Of a DNA stretch of 64,000 nt, positions 23,573 to 37,595 are shown one piece after another. A program made the position numbers and the translations under genes. Positions within the stretch are counted from its first letter, which is position 1. Each line of letters starts with the position of its first letter. The notes beneath the pieces are model-generated. The model was not told the DNA's origin and did not search any database. It saw only the letters and a program-made list of their open reading frames with translations. The DNA comes from Populus alba (Eukaryota; Streptophyta; Magnoliopsida; Malpighiales; Salicaceae). Where the stretch lies: NCBI RefSeq assembly GCF_005239225.2, contig NC_133293.1, positions 20,180,333 through 20,244,332 on the forward strand, in the 5' to 3' direction.

Positions 23573-26500
23573 TCAAACTGTAATCCATCGAATCTCAACA
23601 TGTATCACTCCGTTCTTCGAATCAATTAGATGGTATTTCTGGTTGATGCGTCCATTGTGCACAACATCATCAAGATTGATTTCCACATGCCCCAATGATT
23701 CCTTCATGGTACAAAAAAAAAAAAAAAAAAAACCACCAACAATATAAGAAACAACAACGAATAAACAACAATGCTGATGAAAATATTAATGTTTTTTTGT
23801 ACCTTTGATCGGAAACTAAAGCTTGTCCGCTTGCTCATGACCTCGATACGAATCAACTCGTGCAAGGGAGGTTGATCAAGAGTAAACTGGAATTCTTCGT
23901 TCCAGCGTGGATCGCGAGTCTTTTTAATCTTCTGCAGAAACGAAGTCGCAGATGTAAACACAATGTAAAGACTAGATTATGTATGCAGATTCAGGAGTGG
24001 ACTTAATATGTATTATAATGAAGAAAGTTCACCTTAGTTCTCTTCCTTTCTCCTCTGAAAAGGACTAAAGCATAGGGATTAATGTGATTCTTCCCTTCTA
24101 CATCCTCAGCTCCTTGAACAATGACTGAGAGCAAACCTGCTCCGCTCAATGATTCGTCACCTGAAGAAGACCTACCACTTGCACTTCCCCTTCCATCATT
24201 TCCATCCAAAGGTCCACTAAACTCGATACTGTCTTCTCTGAAAGGCACATAGGTCAGCTCCAGCACAATTTGCCCTCGTTGTTTCTTGTCCTGAGAGTCC
24301 GAAATATTTGTGTGCTTAAGCAAATCAAGAGTGAATTCCTTAGTTTCACGGGGGGTAAGCACTTTCAGGGGAACAAACTGCATTCCTAATCTGTCATGAC
24401 CACCAACCTACAAAATAAATTAACAAGTTTTGAATTCCTGCTGCAAAATGAAATGCAAGTTTAAACTCAACCAGACAAGTGCTTTTGAATGCTGTTCTCA
24501 AAGGAACCAGAAAACAACTATCTATCAGTTCTTCGAAGGATTCTTTAGATGATGAAAAAATGTCAGAGAACCGAGAATATAAAGAATCAATGTTTAGATT
24601 TCTAAGGGAAAACCTTGTCCCAGTCAAACACTTGTAATTGAAGAACTTGAGATTCAGGATCCTTTACAACAAGCTTGAAGTTCTCGTTCCATTCAGGATT
24701 CAGATTCCTCTTCTTGATTGTTGTTTTCTTTGCCGGGAGCTTCTCTCCAGTCAGGCTAAGTTTCACAAATGGATCAGAAGTTCCCAGGATGTCAGCCTTC
24801 AAAAGTTTCCTTGCGCGCACAACTTTCACATGAAGTATCCCCACAGGCTTCTTTATAACCATTCTAAAGAAAAAATATAATCAGAAAATAATATCGACTT
24901 TCATAGAAAATTGTGTGTGAATTCAGGAAAAAAGTTCTAAATCAAGTTCTGCAGGCCTTCTACTAGTCTAAAAGCTAATTCTAATAATTCAAACATGAAT
25001 TATGTGTAATCACATTGGTGAGAATCTAAACTGTTGTTTGAAGCCCTATTTGTGACCAACTTCGGCTACCTGATCTTTAGATGCAGAGTAGACCAGCAAT
25101 ATGACTTTTTGGAGTGGATAGCACAGGTGAAGCAAATGATATTATAGATATGGAACTTAAATTCATTGGAAGAATGGATATATTAAAAAATCATATCAGG
25201 TTTACCATCTGATATAAACTTACGTTGAGGCATCAAGAACAGGTATATCGAGAGTTTGGGGCCATAGGTAGAGGCTCGCTACTTGTTTTTTGATCATATC
25301 CTGCAAGCAACTAGAACAATTAGTCGATTCAAACCCCCCATCTAACTGTTTTATTTAATGCTAGGAATCTTAACGATGATCACACTCGTATTATTGCTTA
25401 ACTCCACATATACAAGAATTACAAGTGCAGCACCTGAACTAATCGATAAAGGCCAGGTATGGACATAACATCTCCTCCCAGTATTTTCAGTCCAAAGTCT
25501 ACATAAGGCTGCAGATAAATCAGTAGAGGATGATCATAAGAGATATTTAGTCATCAGCCTTTAATCAAGTTAAAACCTCACTGTACCAAAATACACTTCT
25601 CACCCTCTCCATCAAGGACACCACAATATTTGCAAAACATGGAAAGGTAGGCACGAGAGGTTTCAAAGCTACTCGTGGCGCTGCAAATATTTGCAGATCA
25701 ACTAACTGCCAAGAAGCACTGTCAGTCTACTAGGAAGCATGCATCTTCTTTATAAGCAAGAAGTCTACTAGCAATACTATAATTCTGGAAAACAAGATTG
25801 TCTTAAGGCTGTTCTGACCTGAAATCTAAGTCTTACAGACAGTAATTGTAGCACCAAAACGATGTTGGGATTTCCAGCCCACCTAATTGCTGGTTCCATG
25901 ACTAAATCCTTCTCCATAGTTTCGTAGACTTTAAGACCTGAAAAATTATGGACCACCACCAAAAGTAAAAGAAGTTGGGGAACTTAGAAGGATCAAAAGT
26001 TCCGATGCAATTTTCTCCCACTTAACTGAACGTTCATTTCATTGCTTCGCAGAAGTTCACACACAAGATTCTTCACTTTTGGAATTAGAAAGCCAAGCAA
26101 CATGGAGGCACTCCAATTAATGAATATGATCGATCACATACAATGTAAAAATGAACCGAGAGAAAATATTCTGAATGTTCCTACGTTGTTTAAATGTGTC
26201 TGTAGTAAGAGCTATTCAACTGGCTTTCGATCTTCAAATTTCTCAGTCATCAACATCGCAAGAACCATGAAGAACCTACCTTGAATTATAGGAGGAAGTG
26301 TTCCGAGAGTTAGATGCTCAAACTCAATTGCTTCTATCTTATACTTCCCAATATACTCCGCAAACATAGGTTTTGTTGTACTTCTTATCATTGCACAAAT
26401 TGCCTGCATGTAACAGTGAACTCAAAATTCTGAAAATGCTTAAACAAGATGAAGGCAAGTTTAATTACCAAATCACCTTATCAAGGTAAGGCCACATATC

Positions 26501-27728
26501 CAAGAGAAACTTGTTCAACCAGTCTACCTGTGACAATCGCATAAATACAATCAAGACATGGGCATCTTTGAGATAATATTTAACTCACAAACAATAATAA
26601 ATACACGAAAAATAGTGTTTTAACTCATGAATTGGCCTTGCTAATGTACAGTACTTACTCGTTCATAATCAGGGCATTTAACCCATAACGGGATATCTGG
26701 TAGAATATCTAGCAAAGCATCTGTGTCTAACTCGTGAAGTGGCCTGACCACTGGATCCTGCATTAGATAGCCCAACATTAAAATGGCACGCATGTTAAGC
26801 AAAGATTACCAAGCACACCTCTCCAACTTCAACCAGCGTCCTTTTGAGCATACACTTAAAGGACTTGTGTTGCCTTCAAATCATCAGAAACAAATGCAAT
26901 CAAAGGAAACCTTAGTGCATTGCTTGCAAGTGAACCGATCACCATTAACTTACAGAGTACTTTAAAATTGGTTACTTAAAAGTATCCTAGTTTTTTTTTT
27001 TTAATTTAATTTCATGAAATATAACATAATTTCAACTCCGCTTGAGTGTTTTGAGAGGAAACATCAACCAAAAAAAAAAAGCAGTAATAACTGATAAGAT
27101 GGTCTAATTTGTCAAACTGTTGAGATTGGTACCGAATTTACACGGGAAAAAGAACAGAAAGCCAATCTCAAAAAATAAATAATAACAGATGAGTTAATCA
27201 AAGCAGACCCACAATACAAGTATAAGCAGTCATATTCAACTTAAATTTAGACCTAATCAACAAAGTTAAACAGCAACAAATTGCAAAGCAATCATAAGTA
27301 TAATATGTGAATAACAAAGAGGAAATAAGAATTAATTCGTGTCAGTGCACCATATTCTCAAGTATTCCGGAAGAGTTAGGAAAAAAACATAAGCAAAAAC
27401 TATTATTTCTTCTTTCATATAAGAGCCCCACCAAAACAAAAATCACAATCCAATCTACAAATAATCGAGCATCGAATGTCACTTTGTGCTAAAGAATACA
27501 GCGTCGCATTCAAGAACTGGAATTCATAAAAAAGTACAACCACAGAACATTAAGAATCTTCTTAACGTAAAGAAATGCAACTCCTCCACATTAATCTTAA
27601 CCAAAAAAAAAAGACTTATTTCAGATGACAACGTAAACATAATCAATCAGAGTAAAACAATGATCAAACAAAGAACATTTCCTTAAGAACATAGATGGAT
27701 AGATAGATAGAAAACAGTAAACTAACAT

Positions 27729-27761
<33 letters not shown>

Positions 27762-27885
27762 GATGATTAATCACCTTAACATCTTTAGGCTTGGAATAAA
27801 GGAATAGAAAGAAACCAATCAAGAGACCAAAAGGAACTCCAATTCCAAAACCAAGAAATTCCAAGAACGCATTCAAGAATCCCAT
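23573..27885 (-). CDS. SYT3: Plant synaptotagmin, SYT3-like (SMP plus two C2 domains)
   Basis: Twelve exons in frame: 27885-27775, 26757-26659, 26527-26477, 26403-26280, 25937-25819, 25705-25604, 25508-25434, 25300-25224, 24863-24614, 24407-24033, 23931-23803, 23701-23573; 546 aa, close to the family's 540. An N-terminal membrane anchor (residues about 3-30) is followed by the lipid-transferring SMP domain (about 68-250), including VDWLNKFLLDMWPYLDK. C2A begins near 256 and has all five calcium-ligand acids (Asp277, 283, 333, 335, 341). C2B (about 425-546) has Asn-Pro where the second ligand Asp-Pro is expected. Plant SYTs tether ER to plasma membrane and move lipids during stress. The match to Arabidopsis SYT3 is from memory; SYT1/2 are the alternatives. 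Exon 9 uses a weak donor (gttttc). Confidence 0.92.
27731..27762. repeat. GATA tetranucleotide microsatellite in SYT intron 1
   Basis: About eight GATA/ATAG units just inside the first intron of the synaptotagmin gene, with a shorter related run at about 27695-27710. Confidence 0.9.
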
Positions 27886-30177
27886 CTCTCTATCTCTCTC
27901 TCGACAAAAACCAACAACATAGACAACATTAAATACTTATCAAGGAGTGATCACTTGGGCGAGAAAATCAAAGGGAAAATAGTGTTTACTGGGAAAGGTA
28001 ACGGCTGCATGAAGAGAAAGAGAGAGAGAGACAGACAGCAATGGAGTCAATGAAAAACGCCAAGCAATTCGATATTATACAACAAAAGAAAGACACGTTG
28101 TCGCCAACTATTTGTTAACCTGATTTGCTTTCAAAATTCAAAATCTAAGACAGACAAACACTAAACTAAACTCTGCGTGTCCTTCTCTCCTCTTGCGAAT
28201 CAGTGCCTAAGCATTTTTTATTCAACAATTTCCTGAGTTTCCTTTTAATTACTTTTCTATTCTTCTTTCTTTGTTTTTTCTTTTCGTCAAACACCAGGTT
28301 GGAAAAAAAATATAAAAGCTGTCAAAAGTTTGTATTTTCTACGTACATTGTATTTTCTACCAATAAAAAAATAGCTATTTCAGAAAAAAAAAAATCTCAA
28401 ATTTGCATAACATGTCCTAAGACAGGTGTTAAAAGTTTGTCGTATCACTTTAGTGAATTAACTCACCAAAAAATATCAATCATTAAATTTATAGAATTTA
28501 TTAATGTTATTTACTAAAGGAGATATCATCAAGAATTTATTTATTTTTTGTGTTTAAAAATTATTTTTTATTTTAAATGATTTTTTTTATGTTTTAAGAT
28601 AGTTTTGATAAATTGATCTCATAAATAAATTTATATATATATATATATATATATATTATTTTGAGTGTTATCATAATAACAAATGGACTTTAAATCTTAC
28701 CTAGGTGGTGGAGCATGGAATTAATTGTTGGGGACATGCCTGAAATATTGTGAAGTTGAGAGGATATTATAAAGATATTTTGAAAATTTTGGGGGTATAG
28801 TAGCAAGTTTTAAGAGATTGGTATGAAAAATACATGAAATGCAGGGACTGGAATGATTCTCTAAAACTTCAGCAATATTACATCTATTTTTAATTTTAAT
28901 TGAATAAACTTTAGGAATTACGAGCAACTGAATTTGTGCATGATTTGAAGTCATTGGGCCTTGAATACTGTTTTGATTATAATATCTATAGTTAAATCTC
29001 AATAAATCGATAACTTTAAAATTATAAAAATGTATTGATTGATGAAGATATTGTTATAAAAATATTATTTAAAAGAGTTTATTAATTTATAAATTAAGAT
29101 TATAATATATATTAGACCCTCTGGCGCGCGCGCATGGCGTGATGACCAAGCTAGGAGAAACCAAACCTTGATGGAATATTCACAGTATAATTTTGATAAA
29201 GCCTGGCCTATTTCTGATAATTCACAGTATAATTTTCCTTTTCCTTTTTTTAAAAAAATTTCTTTCATGTAGGCAAATAAAGACAAGAAGAAGAGGAAGA
29301 AGGGTAAGCAAGGTTGATTCTGGAGTTAGGAAACATCGACCTAGCTAGGACTGTAAAGACTAAGACAAATAAAAAATGTTTTTATAGCTGGAAACTTTAT
29401 TCTTAAACACGATTCATTCGATTGTTGCGCAATTAATTATGTAATCCTCAAGACAAGAAAAAAGCAAAATCCTTAAAGTTGTCTTTATCATTTGTTGTTG
29501 TGATGTTCTCCGAACGAAAGTTCGTAACTGCCACGTTGAGATGGTTTTGCAGTTGTTGGCCAACTTGTCTTGGAGTAATGGACTGATTCGTTTTTTAGGA
29601 ATTGTATTGTTTTATAAATTTTATTATTATTATTATTTATATTTTTAAATCGTTTCTAATATTAAAAATAAATTTAATAAAAATATTTATAAAAGTATAC
29701 TTTAAAAAATAACTATTAAAAATATTTCTATATAATTAGAGCGCTTGTTTGAGGTTTCACGAAGAAGTAACTAGGATTTAGGCGAGCTGTTGGCTGGACT
29801 ATAATTTTTCAACTTTATCTCCAATTTTTCAATTTGATCTGTCAGTCCTCCTTCTCTATCTCTAGAAGCCCGCACCTGGTTTTTTCTTATATTGTAAATA
29901 TTGGCATTTGCAACTTAAAACATTGTATTATTTTTTTCATTTTCTTGTAAGAAGAAAAAAGCAATTTTTTTAAAGAAAAAAATGCACGATTTACACATAA
30001 AACTAACTTTAAGAAGACGCTGGTTGATTTATAAAATATATTTATGAAAAAGTGTATCATACTTAAATTGTAAACTAATTTATCATACGCCCTTGCCTTC
30101 CCTGCTACGAAGAATATAATTAATAGCCCTGGGCATAAGTCCTGCTATGGACTTTAAGAATATGTTTTATTATTGTT

Positions 30178-30358
30178 GTTATGGTTGTGATTTAAAATAT
30201 TTTTTATTTAAAAATATATTAAAATAATATTTATTTTTATTTTTAAAAATTAATTTTGATATTAATACATTCAAATAATCTAAAATTACAAAAAAAATTA
30301 ATTTAAAAAAAAATCTATTTTTTAAAAAACACAATTGAACCACATTCCCAAACATGTT
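30178..30358. mobile_element. MITE-like AT-rich repeat, copy 2
   Basis: A GTGG/CCAC-flanked AT-rich block, from ggttgtgatttaaaatattt to caattgaaccacattcccaa. The ends are roughly complementary, as in short inverted-repeat transposons of poplar. Confidence 0.45.
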
Positions 30359-33231
30359 TTAAATTATATATTTCACCTGATTAATTAATCAAGCATCTTT
30401 GATTTTTTATTGCTTTTTAAATCTTTCTCTCTTTTGCTGTCACATGAACAAATCACGTGTAAAGCTAAGTCCATATTCTCACATTAATGAATCAAACCCA
30501 AATTCGATTGAAAAAATAAGTTTTTTTTTAATATATATTAATTTAAATGTGGATGCATGGTCAAGTGGGAACATAATTTATTCCTGCACACGTTACATTT
30601 ATATTATTGAGAATTGAGATTAAAATTTAAAATACTTCTAAAAACGAAACTATTTAATTAAAAAAGAATATACCATCTTATCAAGAAACATTTATTTAAA
30701 ACATTTAGCTCACTGTGTCATTGATCAAAGACACCATCTAGACCCATCTTGCTAGATGTTCTTACGTGATTATCAACCTTTTATTTATTCTTTTATTTTC
30801 CTTCCCAGAGAAGTTTATGCCAACATCTCAATTATCTCTAGCTTTCGCTTTATGGTGAAAAAATAGTCAAGTACAGTTAGAAATCCCAAAAATATATCAA
30901 TTTGGTTATTTTTCAAACTCAAATATTTATATTATATCTAAATCATACAGCATGCATGTATAATTAAGAGTAAATTCAACATCACATGTGGCTTTTTGGA
31001 GGAAGATTGCCCGACTCTGCTCCAAGCGTGCAATTTGAAGTTCAAAGATAAAACTTTTGTTTAGAAAGTTCAAAAAATAATAATAATAATAATATTATTA
31101 AAATATTTATAAGATTTCTAAGCCCTGATTAGGAAACATGGAAAATTGAAATGGTCTCTCGTTTTCACTTGGCACCTAGTTTTTCAAGATGGCATAAGCA
31201 GTGACTCGTACTTCATTCGTGCATTCAATTTACACCATGGATTTTTTTTTTAATTCAATACTAAATGAAATTTTAAAATATATTTTATATTATTTTTTAA
31301 TATATTCTCTCAACTTAAAAATTGAATACATATGTTCACATTTACTTGTACTTAATTTTTTTTAAATAAATAAAAATAATGAGATTCGAACTCATAATCG
31401 CTTAATTATCAAAACTCTAATACCATATCAAAAAATCATTTTAACCTACTAATTTAAATTATTAAATAAAATTTTAAAATATAATTTATACCTCATAAAA
31501 ATTTAATTTATTATGTTAAATTGGTCATTTAAAAAACTAGAATCACTACCCAATATACCAGACTAGACTAATATTTTTTTTGATCTTTCTAAAATTTGAA
31601 AAGTCTAGCTCATGGGCGATGCGAGTGACTTGACTTGATTCTCTCTCTTTCGGTCGTAATTTAATTAAATGAAATAAAATGGATTTGACATGTTATCCTT
31701 TGAAAGATTATTATTTTTATTTGTTGCAGAGTTTTGTTTGATTTTAATCGTGTCAATTACGGCACCTTTTTTTCTCTCATACTCTTCTGGAATGGTGACC
31801 TGATTAAGGAAAGGATTGGTTAAAGATTAACCTAAGAAGTAAGAACTAGATATGTTGCCGTGGCCGAGTAAATTTTTTTTAACATAACAAAAAATTTGTT
31901 GTCTTAAAAACAAAATTTAAGTTACAAGTTATTTGTTTAGATGGTTATTTAAATAATAATAAATAAACTAACAAAAAAAAGTCTAAATGTGCTACTAATT
32001 TGTTTTTTTCATTATATTTAATAAATATAATTTACAATAATATTCTCGAGCAACCTTAACTATTATAATAAAAAACAGTGTAAATAGACAAAAAAATCCC
32101 TTAGACAAGAGCTCAGTTGGTTTTGCCTATAAGAATATTACATTATTCTAAAAAAATTAAAAAATATAAAAATATCAAGTAGCAGGCTTTAAATTATTTA
32201 GTTCCATGAGTAATTTTAATGCATATTTAAAACTAAAATTATCAAATTAACCTCATATAATTTTAAAAAACAATTATATCAATGACCAGTTCAAATACTT
32301 AATAGCCAAAGAAGAATATAATAATTATACTATCACAATAATTTGTGTTTCTGGGCACAGTAACTATCCTTCCACCATTATCGAAGTCAAAATGGGCAAG
32401 GACCACCAGATGACGGGAACGAGAGAAATTGAGCTACCAACAAGTAAACGGGCCTGCCAATCCATGAATCATGATACCATGGGCCCAATACACCCAAATA
32501 AATCCAACTAAGATTCTTAACTACCAAGCCCATGCCGATTTTCTCTCTCCCTTCTCCTTCTAAAGTTCGGAGCACCCAGCGGCTTATACGAATAAAATTT
32601 TCTGAAAAAAAATAAAAATCGTACCATTAAAATTAAGATTATCTTGAGAATTAAAAGTTTATGACACAAATTGAAAAAACATGTAAAGCATTTTAGGACA
32701 CTATTATTTTTCCTTGTCCTTCTTTTTTAATTTAATTTACACAAATTATGCTGATCATTCTATAATTTAATCTTTATTTCACTCTCCAGTTAATATTTTA
32801 AATACCATGTTTTTTGTTTAATTAATATGAGTGTTCGGACCAATTTGCGCGTAGCTCAACCAATCCTATAAACTCTAAAATTAACATTATATAAGTTCCA
32901 ATAGTTATTAAACTAATAATCTTTTAAAAAAACAAATTACTAATTAAACTAGTACCTTATTAAATAACACATTTTTTTATTTGAGGTCAAACTAGTTCAA
33001 TTAACTTGTTTGAGCTGGAAATCTTAAAGATATTCGGAGTCCGAGATCAATGAATGTGTCAATGATTTCATAGGTATATTTATTTTTATCTACATTAAAA
33101 ATTTGCACGAAGCAGTGTTAAAAGACCATTTCTTTCTCTAAAATGGTATTTAAAATCACTTCCGATATTGGACTGAAGATGGCATTTGCTGGGCGAGAAA
33201 TTCCAAGGCCATGATTAAATGAGATTCAGAT

Positions 33232-33420
33232 TAGTATTGTTTATTTTTATATATTAAAAGTATTTTTTTTAAAATATAATTTTTTATTTTAAATTAATAT
33301 TTTTTAATAATTTTAGACCATTTTAAATGCATTGATATCAAAAATAATTTTTTAAATTAAAAAAAATATTATTTTGATATATTTATAAGTGAAATATTTT
33401 AAAAAGCAACCATAACAGTC
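33232..33420. mobile_element. MITE-like AT-rich repeat, copy 3
   Basis: Shares the core (gatatcaaaaataatttttt, aatattattttgatatattt, ttaaaaagcaaccataac) with copies 1 and 2. A shorter possible relative lies at 33752-33900. Confidence 0.4.
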
Positions 33421-34244
33421 CTAAATATAATTTCTAAAAAATTTAATTTTTTATAATATTATTTTAAATATAACAATTATTTTAAAAAATAATCATACCA
33501 ACTCTTTCAAATTATACTTAAACAGGCACCGTGTTACTACCAGCAAATCTATACACGACAAAAAAAATAAATTAAAACCACAAAGAGACTTTTCCGAAAA
33601 AAATAATCATTAGAGTCCAAATCTATACACGACAAAATAATCATACCAACACTTTCAAACCATAAATTAAAACAGGCATCTTCCGTTCTATTTGGTAGAT
33701 GTGTTCAGGTATTTTGAGAAAAGTGATGGGTTTTCTAAGATAAAAGATCTTTTGAATTTTGGGATTGTGGTGTAACGTTGAATGTTTTTTATAATTAATA
33801 TTTTTTATTTAAAAATAAATAAAAATAATATATTTTTTGAAAAAATTATTTTTAACACAAATATATCAATCTAAAAATATTAATTTAAAAAAAATAGTAA
33901 AAAGGGAAAAGGAACGCAATGATATTTTTATTATTTCTAGATTTCAAAAAATTTCTTAGTTATTATTTAAAGTACAATGATAATTTTTATAAATTAATAA
34001 ATAATTTTTATTGATATTTGTTTTTGGCATAAACCCTTCAGGATAAAAAGTATTTTCCACACTCTTAAAAATTAAAGGTGTAAAATATAATTGTTGAAAA
34101 ATTAATTGTAAAGTGAAAAAAAAAACCACATCATCATCATCATCAGAGTAATTTTGTAATTTTCCCCTTTGTTTGAAAAGAAAGAACTAGGCCGCTGTCT
34201 TTCATCAGAGTAATTTTGTAATTTTGTAATTTTTCTAAAACTTT

Positions 34245-34595
34245 CTGATGGAGGAAATTCATCTACTTTGATCTAGCGAGGGGCAGACCACTCAACTCCG
34301 AGGACGAGATTATCATAGCCATGTCCATGAGATTGTCGATGGCTCTCTCCGAGCATCTTCCTCGTTAACAAGATGAACACAACCAAAACCTTTGTTCAAA
34401 CCAGTGACAGCGAGCACTCGAGTTGTTGGTCCAAATGGTCGGTAGAGATCATTCAAGTCCCCCTCTCGAGTGTCCTCTAAGAGGCACATGGCTGTCCACC
34501 CGTCTTGCCACAAGTCCTACACTGTAACATGAGAGTTGCACCTCTGTTTCCAAGCTGTGCTGGAGAGTCCCCTGCTTTCTTGGTTTCGCCGTATG
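34245..34595 (-). pseudogene. eIF3g fragment, unit A
   Basis: The minus strand reads a zinc-knuckle start (CRTCGKTG) fused to the RRM of translation initiation factor 3 subunit g (LEDTREGDLNDLYRPFGPTT, then GLNKGFGCVHLVNEEDA). The C-terminal part (YGYDN..VEWSAPR equivalent) follows only in another frame. The linker between knuckle and RRM is missing and no start is present. It is a dead fragment, repeated upstream of all three PAL copies. Confidence 0.8.
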
Positions 34596-34701
34596 CTCCA
34601 CTTCCTCTTTGCAATTTCAATTTCCAAGCTGTGCTGGAGAGTCACCTTTATCTTAATCATTATTCTATTCTGAATCTGGAGAAAAATTCAGAGGAGAATA
34701 A

Positions 34702-35040
34702 GACCCGGTCTAACCACAACAACTCCTGATTTTCTCATTGTCCAAGAGTATAACAAATTAAGTAAGGCTGTAAGCTTGATCTCTATGATTTTCTCATTGT
34801 CTTCACCTACCCTCCCTGGATGAGAACCACGACTGTGTTTGGTGGTGAGCAAGACCCGGTCTAACCACAACAACTCCTGATTTTCTCATTGTCCAAGAGT
34901 TCAACAAATGAAGTAAAGCCTGTAAGCTTGATCTCTCTATGGTTTTCTCATTGTCTTCACCTACCCCTCCCTGGATGAGAACCACGACTGTGTTTGGTGG
35001 TGAACAAGATCCGGTGGTCTAACCACAACAACTCCTGGCT
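34702..35040. repeat. Tandem repeat of about 151-156 bp in unit A
   Basis: The start motif (ga-c/t-ccggt...ctaaccacaacaactcctg) recurs at 34702, 34853 and about 35009, giving two full units. Unit C has one full unit (49600-49750), so copy number changed after the block duplicated. Confidence 0.8.
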
Positions 35041-35658
35041 ACTATTTTTTTCCTTTTTTTTTACATTTTCTTAAAGAATATGTGCACGGTGGTGTTCTCC
35101 ACTCTGATAGTCTGATGTATCTTTTTTAATTGATGCAGGCTGCTGGATATCTACCAGGAACCTCCCGTCTAAGAAATAAAAACGAAACCTTCACTGTCAG
35201 CTTTTGTCATTCTTGGACTTGCTTAATTGGTCTGTACTGTCAACAATATTCATCAAGAACAGCGCGTGTTTGAAGCACTCAACCTTGTCAATGGTTGACT
35301 GCAAATCTCAGTTTACGATCAACAGTGATGAGAAGAAACAACAGGAAATTAACGTGGAAAAATTAAACACTACACTTGGTAATTCGCTTGTGATCATGAG
35401 TACGCTCATACGTTGTTAGAAGAATTGTGCCATCAACTATAGCCACACTACTTGAACTCTTGGTAGTTTTTTGTTACGACACTTGAAGAAAAAAGATAAA
35501 ATTAAATAATAGAGATCTGATATATACTTATTTTCATATATATCTTGTTTTGAAATATATAAATTTATTTTAAAAACTGTTGCCATATAGGCATATTTAT
35601 TTTATTTACATTAATTTATCTTCATATAAATATGTTTTTTTTCCTATTTTTTTTATTA

Positions 35659-35695
35659 CGATTGCTCGTATTAGAGACTTTATTACGAGCAATCG
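35659..35695. repeat. Perfect 12-bp stem hairpin, unit A
   Basis: cgattgctcgta (35659-35670) pairs with tacgagcaatcg (35684-35695) around a 13-nt loop. Unit C has a longer equivalent at 50061-50097 with a compensated base pair. Confidence 0.85.
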
Positions 35696-35947
35696 ACCAT
35701 TAACACCATAAAAGAAAAGGCAATCGATTTTTTTCAATAGGTTAATGATCATAACACATGTAATGCTGAATTGATCATGGGAAACATGTAATTAAGATAT
35801 TTCTTTCTCAAACTGCAAACCTTAAACTAGTTGCTTTGAATTGGTTTGTACGCGTGATTCTTTGGAAGATCAAGCAAGGCCATTCTAGAATATTATATAT
35901 TAATAGAAAAGGATCTAGCTAAGTTGCTAAGTTTTCATGTTTGAATT

Positions 35948-36633
35948 TGTTAACGATATTATCCAATCTCCTGAAAATAATACTGATACTGAAGATAAAC
36001 ATGATCAGGGATTGATATCCCTGACCTGACCTGACCATACCTGAACAAGAGAGATTACTACTACTGAAGATAATCGTGATCTCCAAGCATATCTACAATA
36101 AAGATAATATTGATATTGAAGATAAACATGATCAGGGAGTACGATAATCATCAGGAAGTCTCGATACTGGAAAGATCATGATCAGGGATTGTTATCCTTG
36201 ATCATACCTGCACATGAGGTATTTGAATCTGAAGATAACGTGATCTCCAAGCATATCTACAATAAAGATAATATTGATATTGAAGATAAACATGATCAGG
36301 GAGTACGATAATTATCAGGAAATCTGGATACTGGAAAGATCATGATCAGGGATTGTTATCCCTGATCATACCTGATCATACCTGCACAAGAGGTATTTGA
36401 ATCTGAAGATAACGTGATCACATCTACAACAATATTAGAAAATATGTGTATATCTTATCATTAATTGTATCCTTGATTATAGGATTACTTTGAATTTAAG
36501 ATGGTATTATATAAGACCATCATGTAACAGTAAATATTATTAAGCAAAAATACATTCTTTCTGTATCTCTTCAGTCTTCCTGTCTACAACTCTTCTTTTC
36601 CCCTTTCATTCTTTAATTCTACAGAATCCAACA
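35948..36633 (+). mobile_element. Probable solo LTR of a Copia-type element, unit A only
   Basis: A 686-bp block begins tgttaacgatattatcc and ends gaatccaaca, resembling TGTTGGA...TCCAACA LTR ends. A TATA-like stretch (tattatataagacc, about 36505) is followed by a pyrimidine-rich leader-like tail, typical of Copia LTRs. No internal region or second LTR was found. Flanking 5-bp sequences do not match, so a target duplication is not confirmed. Units B and C lack it. Confidence 0.5.
36076..36415. repeat. Two tandem copies of about 164 bp inside the LTR
   Basis: The run gtgatctccaagcatatctac starts at 36076 and again at 36240, each time followed by the same series (gataaacatgatcaggga, then tactggaaagatcatgatca). 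A partial third unit precedes them from about 35975. They may be LTR enhancer repeats. Confidence 0.8.
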
Positions 36634-37595
36634 TTTTTCCATATATTTGTTTTTTTTGGTGGGGGATCGAGCGAATAATCCAGCTAGCATATATAAAACA
36701 CATTAATTAATTGTTTTTTAATGGCTATTTGTAAGTAGAGATTTCATAAAACATATATTAATTTTTTTTTTTTGGGATCGAGCGACTAATCCAGCTAGCA
36801 TAAACCAATAAAAAATGGAAGACGGATTCGAAGAAAAAGAAAAAAAAAAGGGAGCAACACCTTTATTGTCTTTTTATCCCGGTTCTTTCAGCACAGGAGA
36901 TAATAATTAAAGATTAGGAGTGTCTCTTACAAATACCCGAAAAATCTATTTAATATATCTTGCTCGCAAGCAAGCAAGCTTGATGGCGACCTATGAAATA
37001 ATGACGATGGTTACACGAATGTGAATCCATGGATGCTTTCGACCTATGTTCTCTCTGCATTATTATTTTTTGTTTGCAATTGCTGGACTCTGTTGAATTC
37101 TGATGCGAGGTTTCAAAATATTAATTATTAATATAAGAGAAATACCATACATTTATTAAAAACAAACTGTACTTGTGATTTGCATTCTATAAGAAACAGT
37201 GGTGTGCAGACCATGCAGGCAAAGGGATCGCCGCAAATTTTTTTTAAAATAACATCGTACAATGTTCGCAACTTCAGGATGTGTTTGACTTGAAGATGTG
37301 AGAAATTGTTTTTTAAATATAACTTTTTTAAAATATAAATTATATTTTTAAAAACTAAAAATACATGTTTTTTTATATTCCTACCAGAAAAGTCAAAAAC
37401 TACCTCCAAACAAAACACTCCCTTAATTAATTAAGCATATGAAACGTCCAAGAGATAGACTACATATGTAAACGTAAGCACAAAAAGAACCAAAATGGCT
37501 TTCAAATTGTCAAGTAATCAATGGAGTCTGGGAAAAAAAAATGGCTAAAGAGCTCCACATTACAAATGTTATAAATTAACTTGACAGGTAAAGGT

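Larger units (their letters stand above)
27886..34230. other. Repeat-rich intergenic region
   Basis: The first 200 bases hold the SYT leader and promoter with a GA-rich tract near 28014-28034. The rest is AT-rich, with MITE-like copies, an AT run near 28634-28656, and a degenerate segment at 31380-31510 whose reverse complement resembles a tRNA-type B box (gagttcgaatctc). No gene was recognised. Confidence 0.55.

Noticed and set aside
29119..29140. gcgcgcgcgc run
   Set aside because: Short isolated alternating GC tract with no associated feature.
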